Below are positions 12,399 to 25,300 of a stretch of DNA of 64,000 nucleotides, piece by piece (position 1 is the first letter of the stretch; each line of letters opens with the position of its first letter). The position numbers and the translations under genes were made by a program. The DNA lies in the NCBI GenBank assembly GCA_035235625.1, contig CP141145.1:22012563-22076562 (forward strand), written 5' to 3'. This DNA is from Saururus chinensis (taxonomy: Eukaryota > Streptophyta > Magnoliopsida > Piperales > Saururaceae). The notes below the pieces were generated by a model. It made no database searches and had not been told where the DNA came from. It saw nothing but the letters and a program-made list of their open reading frames with translations.

Positions 12399-12701
12399 TG
12401 TTGTGCTCGATGATCATACTCTATTATTTTTATTTGCATTGAACTATTTATTTATTATTGTAATTGTTTAGTGTTTCGTACTGTGTTGGTTCAGTTAGTA
12501 TTTCCTAGGGACCCGGGCCGGTTTGGTCCAAGTGGCACGGTTCCCTAGGGGACTGGTCATCCCCTATATGGGGAGCCCTCTCTTTTCTTTGAGGGTATGC
12601 AATTGAAGAATTCTGTGTTTCCTCCCCTTTCTTCCTTACTTCTTCCCTTTCCCTGCGTAGATCTCCTCGGTGCCGATTGTCCCTACATTAGGCACATCAC
12701 A
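12399..12701 (+). mobile_element. 3' LTR of the nested Gypsy element (unit 1)
   Basis: A 303-bp TG...CA segment begins TGTTGTGCTCG after the purine-rich 'agcatggtggag' and ends GGCACATCACA. The copy in unit 2 (30595-30897) has the same length. No matching 5' LTR is found before the Gag region, so the element is 5'-truncated. Confidence 0.7.
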
Positions 12702-13201
12702 GTATAAGAAAGGAGGACGCTCAGAAGAAATGAATAGCTCTAAACACTGCTGCTTCCGATGTCTTCTATAGGTAAGCATACCTGATCTTGTATATGAGAA
12801 TACATTTACATCCTAAGTAGTTAACTTAGGATGTTAAAATATTTAAATGCTTATACATCTTAATTAGTGATAATAATGTACTAATTAAGATGTATGAATC
12901 GTTATGATTTAATATGTTCTGATTTGAATAATTGATATGATTTGAAGTGTCACGCCATGCTTTAATCTTTTGTTTTCTAATCTATTATGCTTTGATGTGA
13001 CTTGTTATGTTCCATCTCGCTATAGGGTAGAGCGAGAAATGTGGCATGTGTTGTTTAGTCTTGGCTCAGTAATAGAGCGAGACATGTATATATGCTTGAT
13101 TCCGCTCTGTGCTAAAGCGAGATGTATGATTTCGTTGATTTATTAAGTTTCGCTTAACTCCAATAGATTACAAATTTTAGTATGATTTTGATTGGATATT
13201 A

Positions 13202-13242
<41 letters not shown>

Positions 13243-13564
13243 CGTAAATTATTTTGTGATGCATGATGTATGTAGTAGCCATTAGGCAGAACTATGTTTG
13301 GATCCGATCGTATTTGAATAATATCCAATACGTACGTAGGCAACCAACGGTAAGGCAATGTTGGCCCGATCCAAATTAATTATAAATATATATTTTATTC
13401 TATTTTACACGCGATGAACTATGAAGCTTCGTTGTGTGTATGGGTCTGTTACAAGCGTAGATGAATGTTGTACCTCTCGCACATAGACGATGATTCTTGG
13501 CTTAAGGAAAGATCAAATTTTCTATTAGTGATTTTGTGGTCCCGGCTCAGGTCGGGTCGTTACA
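12702..13564. mobile_element. Outer LTR in Copia, right part (unit 1)
   Basis: This is non-coding DNA ending GGGTCGTTACA exactly where the Copia frame resumes. It contains a (TA)n tract at 13203-13239 that is much shorter in unit 2 (about 31399-31413). It pairs with 7569-8202 as the remainder of one LTR split by the Gypsy element. Confidence 0.6.
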
Positions 13565-14274
13565 ATGGCTCCTCGAATTGAGGAAGACCGACTCCGGATG
13601 GAGTCAGTGCCATATGCACAGGCTATTGGCATCTTGATGTATGTCATGACCTATATACGACCTAATTTGAGTTTTGTAGTAGGCTTGCTGAGTCATTACC
13701 AAGCAGACCTTGGTCTTCAGCACTGACAAGCAATGAATAGGGTATTCAGTACCTATTAGGGTAGAGTTTAAAACTAACCTATCAGGTGGAAAGTCTCTCA
13801 TTGACTGGATATAGTGATTCAGACTATGCAGGAGATCTAGATGACAGGAAATCAACTGCCGAATTTGTCTTTATGTTTGGAGGCGATGCTATATCTTGGG
13901 CAAATAAGAAACAAAAGAGTGTTTTTAAGTCTATGATGGAAGGTGAATTTTATTAATGCAGTATTGTAGCTTCCCAGGTAGTAAGGATAAAGGAGTTTCT
14001 ATTAAGATTGAGGCTAGAAGGCTAGACTGACGCTTCTGTCCATATGTATTGTGATAATTTGGCATCAACGTTGACACTTAAGAATGGGGAGATCGGTGTC
14101 AGGGTTAAGCACATTGAGGTGCATTACTATTACATCTTCGACATGCCACAGAGGGAAAAAGTGACTCTGAGTCATATTCATACTACTGAGATGTTGGTTG
14201 ATCTGTTCATTAAGACCTTAACAACGGATCTATTTTCTAAGCACGCTCATAGCATTGGTCTTCAACGGGACTAG
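13565..14274 (+). pseudogene. Ty1/Copia RNase H remnant, unit 1, 3' part
   Basis: The Copia frame resumes with a segment corresponding to the end of RT and the RNase H domain. The RNase H core at 14044-14274 reads YCDNLASTLTLKNGE and ends near a typical Copia C-terminus. Internal stops and frame changes occur near 13725 and 13955. In unit 3 the same protein segment is continuous with the upstream RT, which confirms that the nested insertion split one gene. A polypurine tract (GGTGGGGGA) follows at about 14313. Confidence 0.8.
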
Positions 14275-14321
14275 TGCAAGTCGTTGTTGGACAATATGAG
14301 TCATTCACCAATGGTGGGGGA

Positions 14322-16752
14322 TGTTGGACCATGGTATGGGCTCGGGCCCGTTTCGGTCCAATGTTGTCATAGTCTGAGTGAGCCGGTACAGGCCACAAGG
14401 TCCAAGGATGGTGAGGATGGTCGCGCTGGCCCCACATGTGCCTTCGTTACACTAATTCGATTAGGACCCACCAACGTCACACACACACACACTAGGCATT
14501 CGACTAGGTCATGCATTAATACGTTGTGGGGCCTTGACGCTCAAATTATGTGTAGATGGTGGGACCTGTGGTTAGCGAGGAGTTGACCCTATCTCGGGCT
14601 TGGCCATTTGTAGGGGGTCCAGGCCTCTATGGGCTCTGAGAGACAAAGCCCGCTTCCATTGTGTATTACCCTCAAGTTGAACCAGAAGAAATAAAGTAAG
14701 GAAACCCATTTAAGAATAGTCCACATATAGGCCCACCTAAAAGAGGAAAGGAAGGGGTATTTAAGTGAGAGCAAGAGAAGAGGAAGCCCTTGCCTTGGGC
14801 CGCCCTTGTCTCTTCCTCCTCTCTCCCAATTGCCACCCCTCCCTCTCTCTCTTGGATCTGTTTGCACAAATAGGAGAAAAGCTTGCTGTTAGCCACTGAT
14901 AAGTATGAAATATATATTTATTTTATGTATCTTTTTACCTTATTTGCTAGTATAGATTAGGTTAATTAAGAGTTAGTTATTGTTTATTTAGATTAAGATA
15001 GTTATTAATATTTTAGTTTAATTATTAATTAATTTTAAGAGTTATTAGTAGTTTAGACATGTATTTAAATCAAGTTGGGATTTTAATTACATTATACATG
15101 TCTAAAGTATGATATTTTATGTTTTATAGATAAAGTGCGCTTATCAAAATACTTGGAAGATGTTTATAATAATTCAAAACACTTTTGACATGCTTTAAAG
15201 TGATTTGGATAACTTTTCGGAGTTATAAATATGTTAGAAATTAATATGGACACGAAGTAAAGCTTAATGAAAAGAAAATTGGACTATCCAGAAAAACTGT
15301 CCAGATTGCAAAAATAGTGTAGCCATTCAAACGAGGCATTTGAAGTATCAAATGGGATAACGTAATTTTAAGCAAAACACAGTATAGGCATTCGAACGGG
15401 AATGCAAGGCGTTCGAACGGGATAACGCGCAGTTTCCTTGTTTGAGCTAATTTTGAATCCTTTTCAAATAGAATTTTTTCTTACGGATCTTATACCTATA
15501 GAAAGACATATTTTGCTCAAAATTGGGGTTGGCCAGTAGATTTTCTTAAGAGAAAAAAGAAGAAGAAGATGGAAGAGAACTTAAAGCTTTTAATGGAGAT
15601 TCAAGTGCTTTCTTCTACAAGGGAAGGCTAGACTTTTCTTTTACTTAGAAGTTGATGAAGCTATAGATAAGTTTCAGTTTCTTTTCATTTTAATTTAGAT
15701 CTCAGTTGTGAATGATGACAATTGTATGATAACGATTTCCTTTTTAATGGAAGAGCTTTTAATGTTTATTCAAATCTATGTTGATTTATTGTCTTGTAAA
15801 TGATAGATTGATGTAGTTTTGATATTTTCATCGATTCTAATTTTTGTGATTTAGATGAGATGGTCATGAAATAGTTTTAATGTTCAGATAATTAATGAAT
15901 TGGATGAGTTATACTAAGATTAGACGAGTCATGCCTATAGCTAGTTTAGTGTAGATAATTCGTGCTATTGTCGAAAATAGTTCATGTCATGAATTTAATT
16001 AATGATTCTTTCTAAAGTAATTCTAGCTTATAGCTGAGAATACTTGTTCATTTTCACGCTAGATTTAGATTAAAAGTTAAGTAATTATTATGGTTCTATA
16101 GTGGATTCAATTTCCTAAGTAAATTCTATTATATTAATCTCTTGCTTTTAAACTAGATGATTCCTTTTTTTTGCTTAATTTAAGTTTAAATTCTTTCTAG
16201 TTTTTAATCAGCAAATTCCTCTTTAGATTTAGTAATAATTCATCCGTCCTTAAGGTTTGACAACACTTAAATACTTATCCTAATACAATAACCTTGTACA
16301 CTTGCAAAGGGTTTAATTATAAACGATCAGCCACCCCTCTTCTCCCCTCTCCTTGTCCTCTTTGGCGGGTTGAAAGAAGGAAAAGACTCTCCTCCTTTGC
16401 TGGAACGTGGAGGCTGATTAAAGGAGCGATCCTTGCTTAGATTTCTTCAATCCAAGCATTGGTTTGTGAGTGATAAACACATAGAGGTAACCCCTAATCG
16501 CTTGACTTCTTTTCTTGTTATTGAGAAGTAAGGGATGATCTTTTCAAGGGCGTGCAAGGGCTAGAACGCCCAGGTCAGTACGCTATTGTCCGTCTTTGTT
16601 TTCTTATTAGCATGATACATGATTAGATGATGATTTATTGCTAATTGGATTGAGGTTTATGCATCATTCTTTGTAGATTAACTTAAAGACTGATTTTTGA
16701 TTGGTGCGCCACTCCCATCCCACCTTAATTCCGCTGGTCCAGCCACTCTACA
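14322..16752 (+). mobile_element. Copia 3' LTR (unit 1), split by a solo LTR
   Basis: It begins TGTTGGACCATGG immediately after the polypurine tract and ends CCACTCTACA. Removing the solo LTR at 14897-16329 and one target copy leaves about 1.0 kb, close to the uninterrupted unit-3 copy (44510-45601). No matching 5' LTR lies upstream of gag. Confidence 0.7.
14897..16329. mobile_element. Solo LTR, 1433 bp, shared by units 1 and 2
   Basis: It starts TGATAAGTATG and ends AAACGATCA (TG...CA), flanked by the 5-bp duplication GCCAC at 14892-14896 and 16330-16334. The unit-3 Copia LTR reads uninterrupted at the same place (near 45195). No coding capacity is visible. The LTR family is not identified. 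Confidence 0.85.
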
Positions 16753-17004
16753 AGTCAAAATATTCAATTTGGATCATATTATATTGCTTTTTTATTGGTC
16801 AGGTTGGGTGGGAGGGAATACCATCTTCAGACCTCAATGACAGCATGTGGAGGATTAACTATTAAAAATGATTAATAATCATATGTTTAGTTAAATATTG
16901 CAGGGAAATATGGAAATGACTCATATGCTCATGTCACTTGGGTAGTATATATAACTAAGGAATTTATAATATGGAGGTCTAGTTCTAGCGTATCTTGTAG
17001 AATT
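16753..17004. repeat. Copied OMT 5' flank after the Copia LTR (unit 1)
   Basis: From 'gtcaaaatattcaatttgg' onward this matches the OMT promoter-distal flank near 20845, up to the LINE tail. It marks a segmental duplication boundary adjoining the Copia LTR end. Confidence 0.7.
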
Positions 17005-17565
17005 TGTTTTTGGTAATTAAAACATTTTATTAACCACAAAGGTGAAGGATACAAGATGAAAAATTACAATCATCTTTCCCCACCCCATACAATCACCATA
17101 AAAACCCCCATGGAAGAAAGAAAATACTCCACAAGACTTAAAATTAGCCAAAAATAGAGGAATAAGTCAATCCTAAAGAAATCATTTAGAAAAGAACAAC
17201 TATTAAGAATCACTTGTTTGAGATGAAAAGCTTATGAATTATGTCTAACTTGCTTGATGATTCTAGAGGCCAAGATAAGAAGATTATTAGATTTATCCTC
17301 AAAAGTGCATATATTTTTGTCTTTCCAAATAAATGAGAAATAAACAATAAAGATTGATTTTATAAGCTTTGCAACTTGCATATTAATCTTCATAAACTGA
17401 TTTAGCCAACTGATCTTCCCATGAAAGTCCAAAACATATCTATGAATATTGCATTTTCTTAGGATTCTCCTCAAACTGTATTGGAAAAGGGGCATTCGAA
17501 AAATATGCAATTCAATGTTTACTCACGTAATGCATCTATTGGGAAGCTAGAAACCTCTTTTAGAG
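17005..17565 (-). mobile_element. LINE 3' fragment, copy 2
   Basis: It has the same RT zinc-finger tail and 3' UTR as at 131-705. A 1-base deletion in the 'TTTGGAGG' region shifts the frame upstream of the open stretch at 17232-17510. Confidence 0.6.
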
Positions 17566-18735
17566 TTGAGCCTCGCAAATAGGGTAGATATTTAATTTTT
17601 TTAAATAACCCTATTTGCAATGTTAATGTAAAAATGTCGCAAATAGGGGTACCATTTGTGATGTTTGAATATAAATGTTGCAAATAGTACCCCTATTTGC
17701 AACATTTATACTTATGCGTTGTAAATAAGGCATATATTAATTTTTTTCTAAAATAACTTATTTGCGATGCAAATGTACAAATGTCCTAATAGGGATACTA
17801 TTTGTGACATTTGTATATAAACGTCATAAATAGGGTAGATATTTAATTTTTTTTTACATAACCCTATTTGAGGTACTTTGTAAACGTCACAACTATTTAC
17901 GATGTTTGTATATAAATGTCTCAAATAGGGTGAATATTTAAATTTTAAAAAAATAAGAAACTTATTTGTGACACTAATGTACAAACGTCGCAAATAGGGG
18001 TACTATTTGCAACATTTGTAAATAAAGTTAAGCTTCATGAATACGGTTAGATATTTAATATTTTTTGCAAATAAAGCAAACAAATGTTGGAAATAGGCCA
18101 GGGACGTATTTGCAACTTTTGAATATAAACGGTGCAAATATTAACCCTCTTTGCGATGTTAACACTTAAGTTTTGCAAACAGGGTTAGATATTTATTTAT
18201 TTTTAAAATAACTTTATATACAACGCTTATGTACAAACGTTGCAAATAGGGGTATTCTTTGCAATGTTTGTATATAAACATCACAAATATTAACCCTATT
18301 TACAACGTTTACACTTAGCCATCGCAAAAAGGGTTAGATATTTATTTTTTTTTAATGAATAGTATTTTGACGCTAAATTACAAACATCACAAATAGGTGT
18401 AATATTTGCAACATTTAGATATAAATGTTGAAAGTATTAACCCTATTTACAATGTTTACAGTTAAGTGTCACAAATAGAGTTTGATGTTTATTTATCTTT
18501 TTAAAATAAAAGTATTCACGATGGTAATGTACAAATGTCTTAAATAGCTTTACTACATGCAACGTTCATATTTAAGCATCGCAGATGGTACCACTATTTG
18601 CAACGTTTGTACATAGGCATCACAAATAATTTTTTTTTTACGATGCTTATTTAAGCATCATAAAAAGTGTTTTTTTAGACGCTTTGAAAAGCATCGTTAA
18701 TATAAGTATTGCAATTGCTCCTTTTTGTTTTAGTG
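17566..18735. mobile_element. CACTA-like subterminal repeat block with right terminus
   Basis: About 1.2 kb of degenerate repeats of a palindromic word pair ('gcaaatag' and 'ctatttgc') alternates with 'tatataaac' and runs of T. It ends TTTTTGTTTTAGTG; the unit-3 copy ends TTTTTGTTGTAGTG, the reverse complement of a CACTA-type TIR. No transposase is present and no left terminus is visible. ORFs inside it, such as 17748-17993, are not genes. Confidence 0.6.
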
Positions 18736-18883
18736 CTGACATAGTCCTTTATAATACAAAAGAAATAGAATATTGAGACAACAAGCATATTAAAATTTAA
18801 GAATAAACAACCAATGTTAAATTTCAATATTCAAAGTTTGATAGAATATGAAAAATACCTTACCATGCACTTAAATTAGAACA

Positions 18884-19075
18884 TACTCAATTTGTTCTAA
18901 ATTAATAGCTCTATTTAAAGAAAAAAATTGTTCTATATTAATAGTTCAATTTTTATTAAATTTAAATAATTGAGTAGTTAGCTTATTTTTTCTTCTATTA
19001 TATGTAGGTTTCATTAATTAATAAAAATTATATTTTTTTTCAAATATAACTATTAATATTTAGACCGAGGGAGTA
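18884..19075. mobile_element. Stowaway-like MITE downstream of OMT-1
   Basis: A segment of about 190 bp is flanked by TA. Its imperfect terminal inverted repeats are of the form CTC..TTGTTCTAAATTAATAG and CTATTAATATTTAGACCGAGGGAG. Orthologous copies lie at 37065-37256 and 49439-49627; the last has the best-preserved left end (CTCCCTCTGTTCTAAA). A Tc1/mariner class is inferred from the TA flanks and TIR sequence. Confidence 0.7.
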
Positions 19076-19205
19076 AGTACGGGGACTTACGAAAAACCCG
19101 TGTCAAAATGTTTTCACAATCTTCATCCATATTCTCTTACGGGTAACACAAAGCACGTTTGGAAAACAAACAAGAATCCTGATTCTCGCATGTATAAGAA
19201 ACAAT

Positions 19206-20397
19206 TCAATAATAAAGCTCAATCAAAGACCTAACACCCAAGCCGGGTGTGATTTTGTAATCCTTGAAGCCTGCGCCTTTGAAAATTTTGCTCCACTCTT
19301 GCTCATCCCTTTCCCACCCGGTAGTTAGAGCCATCATTATCACATCTGCGCAGTATTCAGCCTGTGTATATTTCCGGTCTTCAGGTTTGGAGTTCACCAC
19401 CACTTCTACTAGTATCACCTTCCCCCCTTCCTCTTTGCATGGCACCGCCTCCTTGCACTTGCGTAGAATCTGTACACACTCCTCGTCGTTCCAATCATGA
19501 AGGATCCACTGCACAATGCCATAACCATTAATAAAAAAATTTTCAGGTCGATCTTCAAACATCTACAGTAGTAATTAGATGACAAAGTATCGTCAAGTAA
19601 TAAACTGCACCAACCTTAAGAAACACTGCATCCGTAGGTGGAATGTGCTTGAACATGTCTCCTCCTATGACTTTCACTCCGCATTCTTTGGGCATCACTG
19701 CAGCCACATGGGGAAGATCTAGCACTGATACATTCAGGTGAGGAAACTCCTTTGCGATGATTCTAGCGGAGCCCCCTATCCCGCCCCCAACATCGATCAG
19801 GGACTGGAAGCCTTGGAACACATGAGGACACTGCTTAACAATGGCGCTCATCAAGAACCGGCTGTCGCTAGCCATGGCCGCATTGAAACCTTTGTTGAAC
19901 TCAGGGCTCCTGGCCGTCACCTCCCACATGCTGCCACCATGGCAGAGCTCGAAAGGCATGGATCCCTCCATTTTGATCCAGTCACTAAAGTAAAAGCAAG
20001 GGTTCACTAGGTAAGGGTCCAGTACCATTGTTGAATAGGGTGTGACGCTGTTGCTCTTGCTCTTGCTCTCACTCTGAAGAAGTAGCCTAGAGGTGGGCGT
20101 AAGGAGGTATCCCGGCTTGCCGCCGGAGTCCTTGGAGGCAAAGATGCCCAGGTGGACCAGGAGGCGCATAAGGCGGCCAAGGTGGGAAGTCTTGGCCGTG
20201 GATATGGGGATCGAAGAGGCAAGGTCGGCTAGGGACATGGGAACTGAGCCATGGGAATGGATGATATCGGGTATGCCCAGCTGAATGGCACACCTGATGG
20301 CCATTGAGTTGACAAAGCCAAACTGAAGGTTGAGCAGGTTGGTATGAGCCAGAGAAAGCTCGCTGGACATCTGCTCTGCCTCAGTGGTGGCCATCAT
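19206..20397 (-). CDS. OMT-1: class II SAM-dependent O-methyltransferase, two exons
   Basis: Exon 1 is 20397 down to 19615 (261 codons), the intron is 19614-19509 (106 bp, GT...AG), and exon 2 is 19508-19206 (100 codons plus TGA). The 361-residue product has the usual family length. The splice joins ..VFLK to WILHDW in phase 0 and restores the conserved family segment. Visible are an N-terminal dimerisation-type helical domain (about 15-110), SAM-binding D-V-G-G-G-I-G-G (202-209), DLPHV (227-231), GGDMF (245-249), the catalytic-type His265 in H-D-W, and acidic residues at E296 and E327. Such enzymes transfer methyl from SAM to hydroxyls of flavonoids, stilbenes or other phenolics in the cytosol. 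The substrate cannot be told from sequence. Start: two Met codons in tandem, first chosen. A TATA-like box lies about 90 bp upstream. Confidence 0.93.
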
Positions 20398-20486
20398 TTT
20401 ACTCTGGAGTTCAATTGCTGTTCTAAGTAGTAAGCTTGCAAGTGCCGTGTTTCTGATAGCGTGGTAAAGGATGCACTAGTGATAGA

Positions 20487-20496
20487 CTATATAAAG
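20487..20496 (-). promoter_or_regulatory. TATA-like box of OMT-1
   Basis: On the minus strand the sequence CTTTATATAG lies about 90-100 bp upstream of the start codon, a plausible core promoter position. It is conserved before OMT-2 (38668-38677) and lost before the pseudogene copy near 63070. Confidence 0.55.
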
Positions 20497-21092
20497 ACAT
20501 TATGTAGATATTAAAATTTTAGCATGGAAAATGTGCGAGAATGGGCTGTCTTTTTTTTTTTGTAGGATTCTTGGTCGCTCTGAACGGTTTGTGGCCCCCA
20601 ACAAGTCAAAAGAATTGTCCAAATGATAATCGCATGTGACATATTGAGCATTATGGTGGTTGAGGAGAGAAACGAATTTTTAATAGCCAGAAGTTGTTTA
20701 TATTGCACTGGAGAACACGGGGAGTGGTTTCGTTTTATATAATTAATAGAATGTTTCAAAAAAAATTCGCTGTCTCAATAGTTTCCTTAAAATATTGACA
20801 TTCATAGTACAGCCAAAACGATTATCAACAAATTTCACCGTCAAAATATTCGATTTGGATCATCTTATGTTGCTTTTATATTTGTCAGGGGTGGGTGGGT
20901 GCATGGGAGGGATACCATCTTCAGCTTCAACGACAGCAAGTGCAAAAATAACTATTAAAAGTAATTAATAAGCATATGTTCAGTTAAATATTGCAGGGAG
21001 ATATGGAAATGGCTCATATGCTCATGTTACTTGGGTTGTATATATAACTGAAGAATTTATCATATGGAGGTCTAGTTCTAGCGTATCATGTA
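20497..21092. other. OMT-1 5' flank, no gene
   Basis: This is AT-rich promoter-distal DNA conserved before all three OMT copies. The ORF at 20511-20759 is on the minus strand but has no recognisable domain and drifts between copies. From about 20845 it is the module that is also copied after each Copia LTR. Confidence 0.6.
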
Positions 21093-21660
21093 GAATTTTT
21101 TTTTGGTAATTAAAATTTTTTATTAACCACAAAAGAGAAGGATACAAGATGAAAAATTACAAATCATCCTTCCCTACACCATACAATCACCATAAAAACC
21201 CCACACAAGAAAGAAAACACTCCACATGATTTAAAATTGGCCAAAAATAGAGGAAGAAGTCAATTCTACCAAATAATCATTTAGAAAAGAACAACTATTA
21301 AGAATCACTTGTTTGATATGAAAAGCTTATGAACCATGTCTAACTTGCTTGATGATTATAGAGGCTAAGATTAGAAGATTATTAGATATATCCTCAAAAG
21401 TGCATATATGTTTGTCTTTCTAAATAAATGAGAAATAAACAATAAATACTGATTTTATAAGCTTTGCAACTTGCATATTAATCTTCATAAATTGATTCAG
21501 CCAACTGATCTTCCCATGAAAGTCCAAAAAACATCTATAAATATTGCATTTTCTTAGGATTCTACTCCAAACTATATTACAAAAGGGGCATTCAAAAAAT
21601 ATGTGATCCGTGTTTTCTCACATAATGCATCTATTGGGCAACTAGAAACCTCCTTTACAC
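21093..21660 (-). mobile_element. LINE 3' fragment, copy 3
   Basis: The same LINE tail as at 131-705. It is closest in layout to the copies at 131 and 39275, which likewise precede a Copia remnant. Confidence 0.6.
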
Positions 21661-22301
21661 TTGAGTGTCACAAATAGGGTACATATTTAATTTTTTTGTA
21701 AATAGCCCTATTTGTGATGCTAATGTAAAAATATCGCAAATAGGGCTACTATTTGTGATGTTTGAATATAAACGTTGCAAATAGTATCCCTATTTCCAAT
21801 GTTTATACTTAAGCGCTGCAAATAGGGTAGATATTAATTTTTTTCTAAAATAACTTATTTGCGAGGCAAATTTATAAATGTCGTAATAGATACTATTTAT
21901 AACGTTTGTATATAAACATCACAAATATGATAAATATTTAATTTTTTTACATAACACTATTTGAGGTAGTTTGCAAATGTCGCAACTAGATAGGGTTTAT
22001 TTCCTGTGTTTAGTGTTGAGTTGTGTGTTTAGGGGATTCTAAAATCATAAAAACCTATATAACCTAATTAGGGTAACTTCCTTAAGGGGGTTAAGGGGTA
22101 ATTAGGGTTATTTTCGAAAAGTAACCCAAACCCTAATTAAGGTGTATTTAAATTAAGTAACTCAGTATAATATACTCAATTGTCTCTTAGCCTTAATATT
22201 AAACTAAAAGTTCTCTAAGCAATTACTTTTTTTATAAACAGTTAGCCTTCCATATATATTATTAATTTCCTATTCTCTCCTTTTTTCTTTATAGTTACAT
22301 A
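21661..22301. other. CACTA-like remnant and Copia 5' flank (unit 2)
   Basis: It carries the same array as 706-927 and 4743-5138 but without the solo LTR, so it shows the pre-insertion state. From about 22000 it becomes the short TG...CA segment that directly precedes gag. No gene is seen. Confidence 0.55.
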
Positions 22302-25300
22302 ATGGCTTCCAAGATAGTCACATCAGAATTAGAAAACACTGAGAAGTTGAATGCTGACAACTATCTAGTATGAAAGAGAATGATACACCATATCCTAACT
22401 CTTTTTTATTTTGCTCATGTCATTGCGAAGATCATTAAGCCACTACTAGAAGGTCCTTCAGCTACTCAGAAGAAAGTTTATGAAAATATGAGGAAGGATG
22501 ACAACAAGGCAATGTCCACCATACTGACTTTCATAGAGCCAAAGATGGAAAGGTTCTTTGAGAAGTACAACTGCTAGAGAGATGCTGGAAGTAGTTTCTG
22601 TTAAGTATGGGGAGTAGACATAACCTCATAAGGTATGGGGAGTAGACATAACCTCATAAGATGATGTTGCACTCTAACTACCAAAAATTCAGGATGAGGG
22701 AAGGAGATGATGTGAATGAGCACCTAAGTGTCATGTTCATCATTGTTGCTGACCTGGAGACAATAGAGGACCTCATCTCTAAGGGAGTCCAAATGTCTAC
22801 AATGTTGAACAAGCATCCCAAATCTTGGGAAAGTGTGGTGGTCTATCTGAACATGAGTGACTTGAAAATTATAATAGAGGTTCTTACAGCCAAGCTAAGG
22901 CTTGAGGAAGAAATGAGGAATCATGTGAACGCTTCTGGCGGTGCTGCTACTACCAACCTGGCATAGAACTCTAGTGGAGGCAAGAAGGGTGAACAGGGGC
23001 CTAGTCCCTCTAACAAGGAAGCTTTTAAGAAGAAGGGGAAGAAGCCTCACAATAAGGGCACTGAAAAAGGGAATGACAAACCCAAAGGTGCATGTTTCAA
23101 ATGTGGCCAAGTAGGCCACTTGAAGGCTAATTGTCCCCAGAAAGGTGACCATTCAAGCAATGACAACAAGGGCATGAGCAAGGAGATTGTGTGTGTTGTC
23201 TCTAAAGTAATTATTGTTGACATTAAGGAGAAGATTTGGTGGCTAGACTCAGGAGTTACATTGTATGTTTCTTTCTCTAGGGGAACCAAGGGAGAGATGG
23301 TCAACCTGATGTCTAACTAGAACAAAGTCTTCATGGGCAACAACGCATACTGCTAATTGGAGGCTATGAGGAACTACATGATTCCTCTGAAGGATGGGTC
23401 TACCCTAGTCCTCATTGATGTACTCTTTGCTCCCTTCATCATGATGAACTTGATTTCAATCCATGTTCTAACTAAGAAGGGGTTTGAGGTTATGTTTAAG
23501 GGGAGTAAGGCCACTGTGGGGGAGGGTGGGACTGTATTATTTACTACTTTTCTAGTTAATGGCTTATATTGCCTAAATATAATGAACGCTTCTAAATCTA
23601 ATAAAATAAGTACTTCTAAGTATATTGTAATGTTTGTGGATGTTGCTCCACTGTGGCATATGCGTTTGTTCACGTTAATATAAACAAGCTACATAGGATG
23701 TCGAACGCTAGTTTGTTACCCAAAATATCTAAAGACCTTCGTGTGTGTGTGAGGATTGCTTATCGGGAAAGATGAACAGACAATTATCCAAAAGGGACAA
23801 GGCAAATGAACTCTTAGGAGTGGTGCATACTGATATCTGTTGGCCCCTCAACGTTCAGACCCACAGAGTGATGAGTTATTTCATCACTTTCATAGATGAC
23901 TATTCAATATATAGGTACATGTATTTAATAAATAGGAAGTCTAATGTCTTAGATAAATTCAAAGAATTTAAAGCTAAGGTAGAGACTTAGTTAGGTAGGA
24001 AAGTAAAAATTTTGAGGGCTGACAGGGGTGGCAAGTACATCTATAACATGTGTAAACACTACTATACTAATCATGGAATAGTTCATTATTACACCCTACT
24101 GTACACTCTAAAACAAAATAGAGTGGCAGAAATGAGTAACAGGATGCTTATGGACATGGTAAGGTCAATGTTAAAAAACCAAGTTACGAATAAATTTTTG
24201 GGGTGAGGCTTTAGACACTGCCATGTACATCCTAAATCATGTACCAACAAATGTAGCCCAACACACACCTTATTAGTTAGGATGGGTCAATGTCCGAACT
24301 AAAGGCATATTAGAGTGTAGGGGTCTAGGACACATGTAAAGGTGTCTGACCAGTATTAGTCAAAGCTAGACCCTAAGACCACAAAGTGTAACTTTATTAG
24401 TTATTTTAACCACTCTAAGGGGTACCAAATCATGGTTCACCACACGGATGGGACAGTGGGGGTAATTGAGTCTAGAGACAATTATTTCTTAGAAAAAGAA
24501 TTAAACCCTAGACTACCTAACAAAAGAGTAGATTTGTTTAGGGTGGTTAAAGAAGTTGGTCCTAGCACTTCTGTAGAGGATGTAATTGGATTAGATCAAA
24601 ATCAAACCGAACTAGAACCCAGGGCATTGAGGGAAAGAAGACCTTCAACGCTATTAAGGGACTTCTACACATGCTAGGGTAAGACAATGTCACGTTAGAT
24701 GAACCTGTTCTAGATGATCCGATTACCCTTGAGCAAACATAAGAATGGTAGGTTGTTGTTCAGGAAGAGATAGACTCTATCCTAAAGAATAAAGTCTGGG
24801 AGATAGTGAATCCACCTAAAGGGCGGAAGCCCATTGCAAGTAAATGGATCTTCAAAAAGAAACATAAGGTTGATAGGTCTATATATAAGTACAAGGCAAA
24901 ATTAGTAGCTAAAGGGTTCACCCAGGTGTATGGGATAGACTTTAAAGAGACATACTCAATGGTGTCAAGATTTGACTCGATTAGATGCCTCTTAGCATGC
25001 GTTGCTTACTATAATTTAGAGCTACACTAGATAGGTGTAAAGACTGCCTTCCTAAATGGAGATTTAGAGGAAGAGATTTACATAGATCAACCTGAGGGTT
25101 TGTAGTGCTAGAGAGGAACACAAGGTGTGCAAGCTCATAAAATCAATATATGGCCTAAAACAATCTCTGAGGCAATGGTACTTCACTTTTCACAAGGTAA
25201 TTAGTGAGTATGGGTTCATATTAAATGAACATGATCACTGTGTTTATACCTTCCAGGATGGAGTTAGGTATATAAGGTTGTCATTATATGAAGACAACAT

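Noticed and set aside
17748..17993. Minus-strand 81-codon ORF
   Set aside because: It lies in degenerate CACTA-like repeats, is not kept open in the sister blocks and has no domain.
19509..19614. OMT read-through ORF ends (19 extra residues after ..FLK, and 18 before WILHDW)
   Set aside because: They are intron translations. GT...AG sites at these borders restore the conserved family sequence.
19738..20010. Plus-strand ORFs opposite OMT exon 1 (also 37919-38191 and 62329-62625)
   Set aside because: They are shadow frames of the conserved minus-strand OMT coding sequence.
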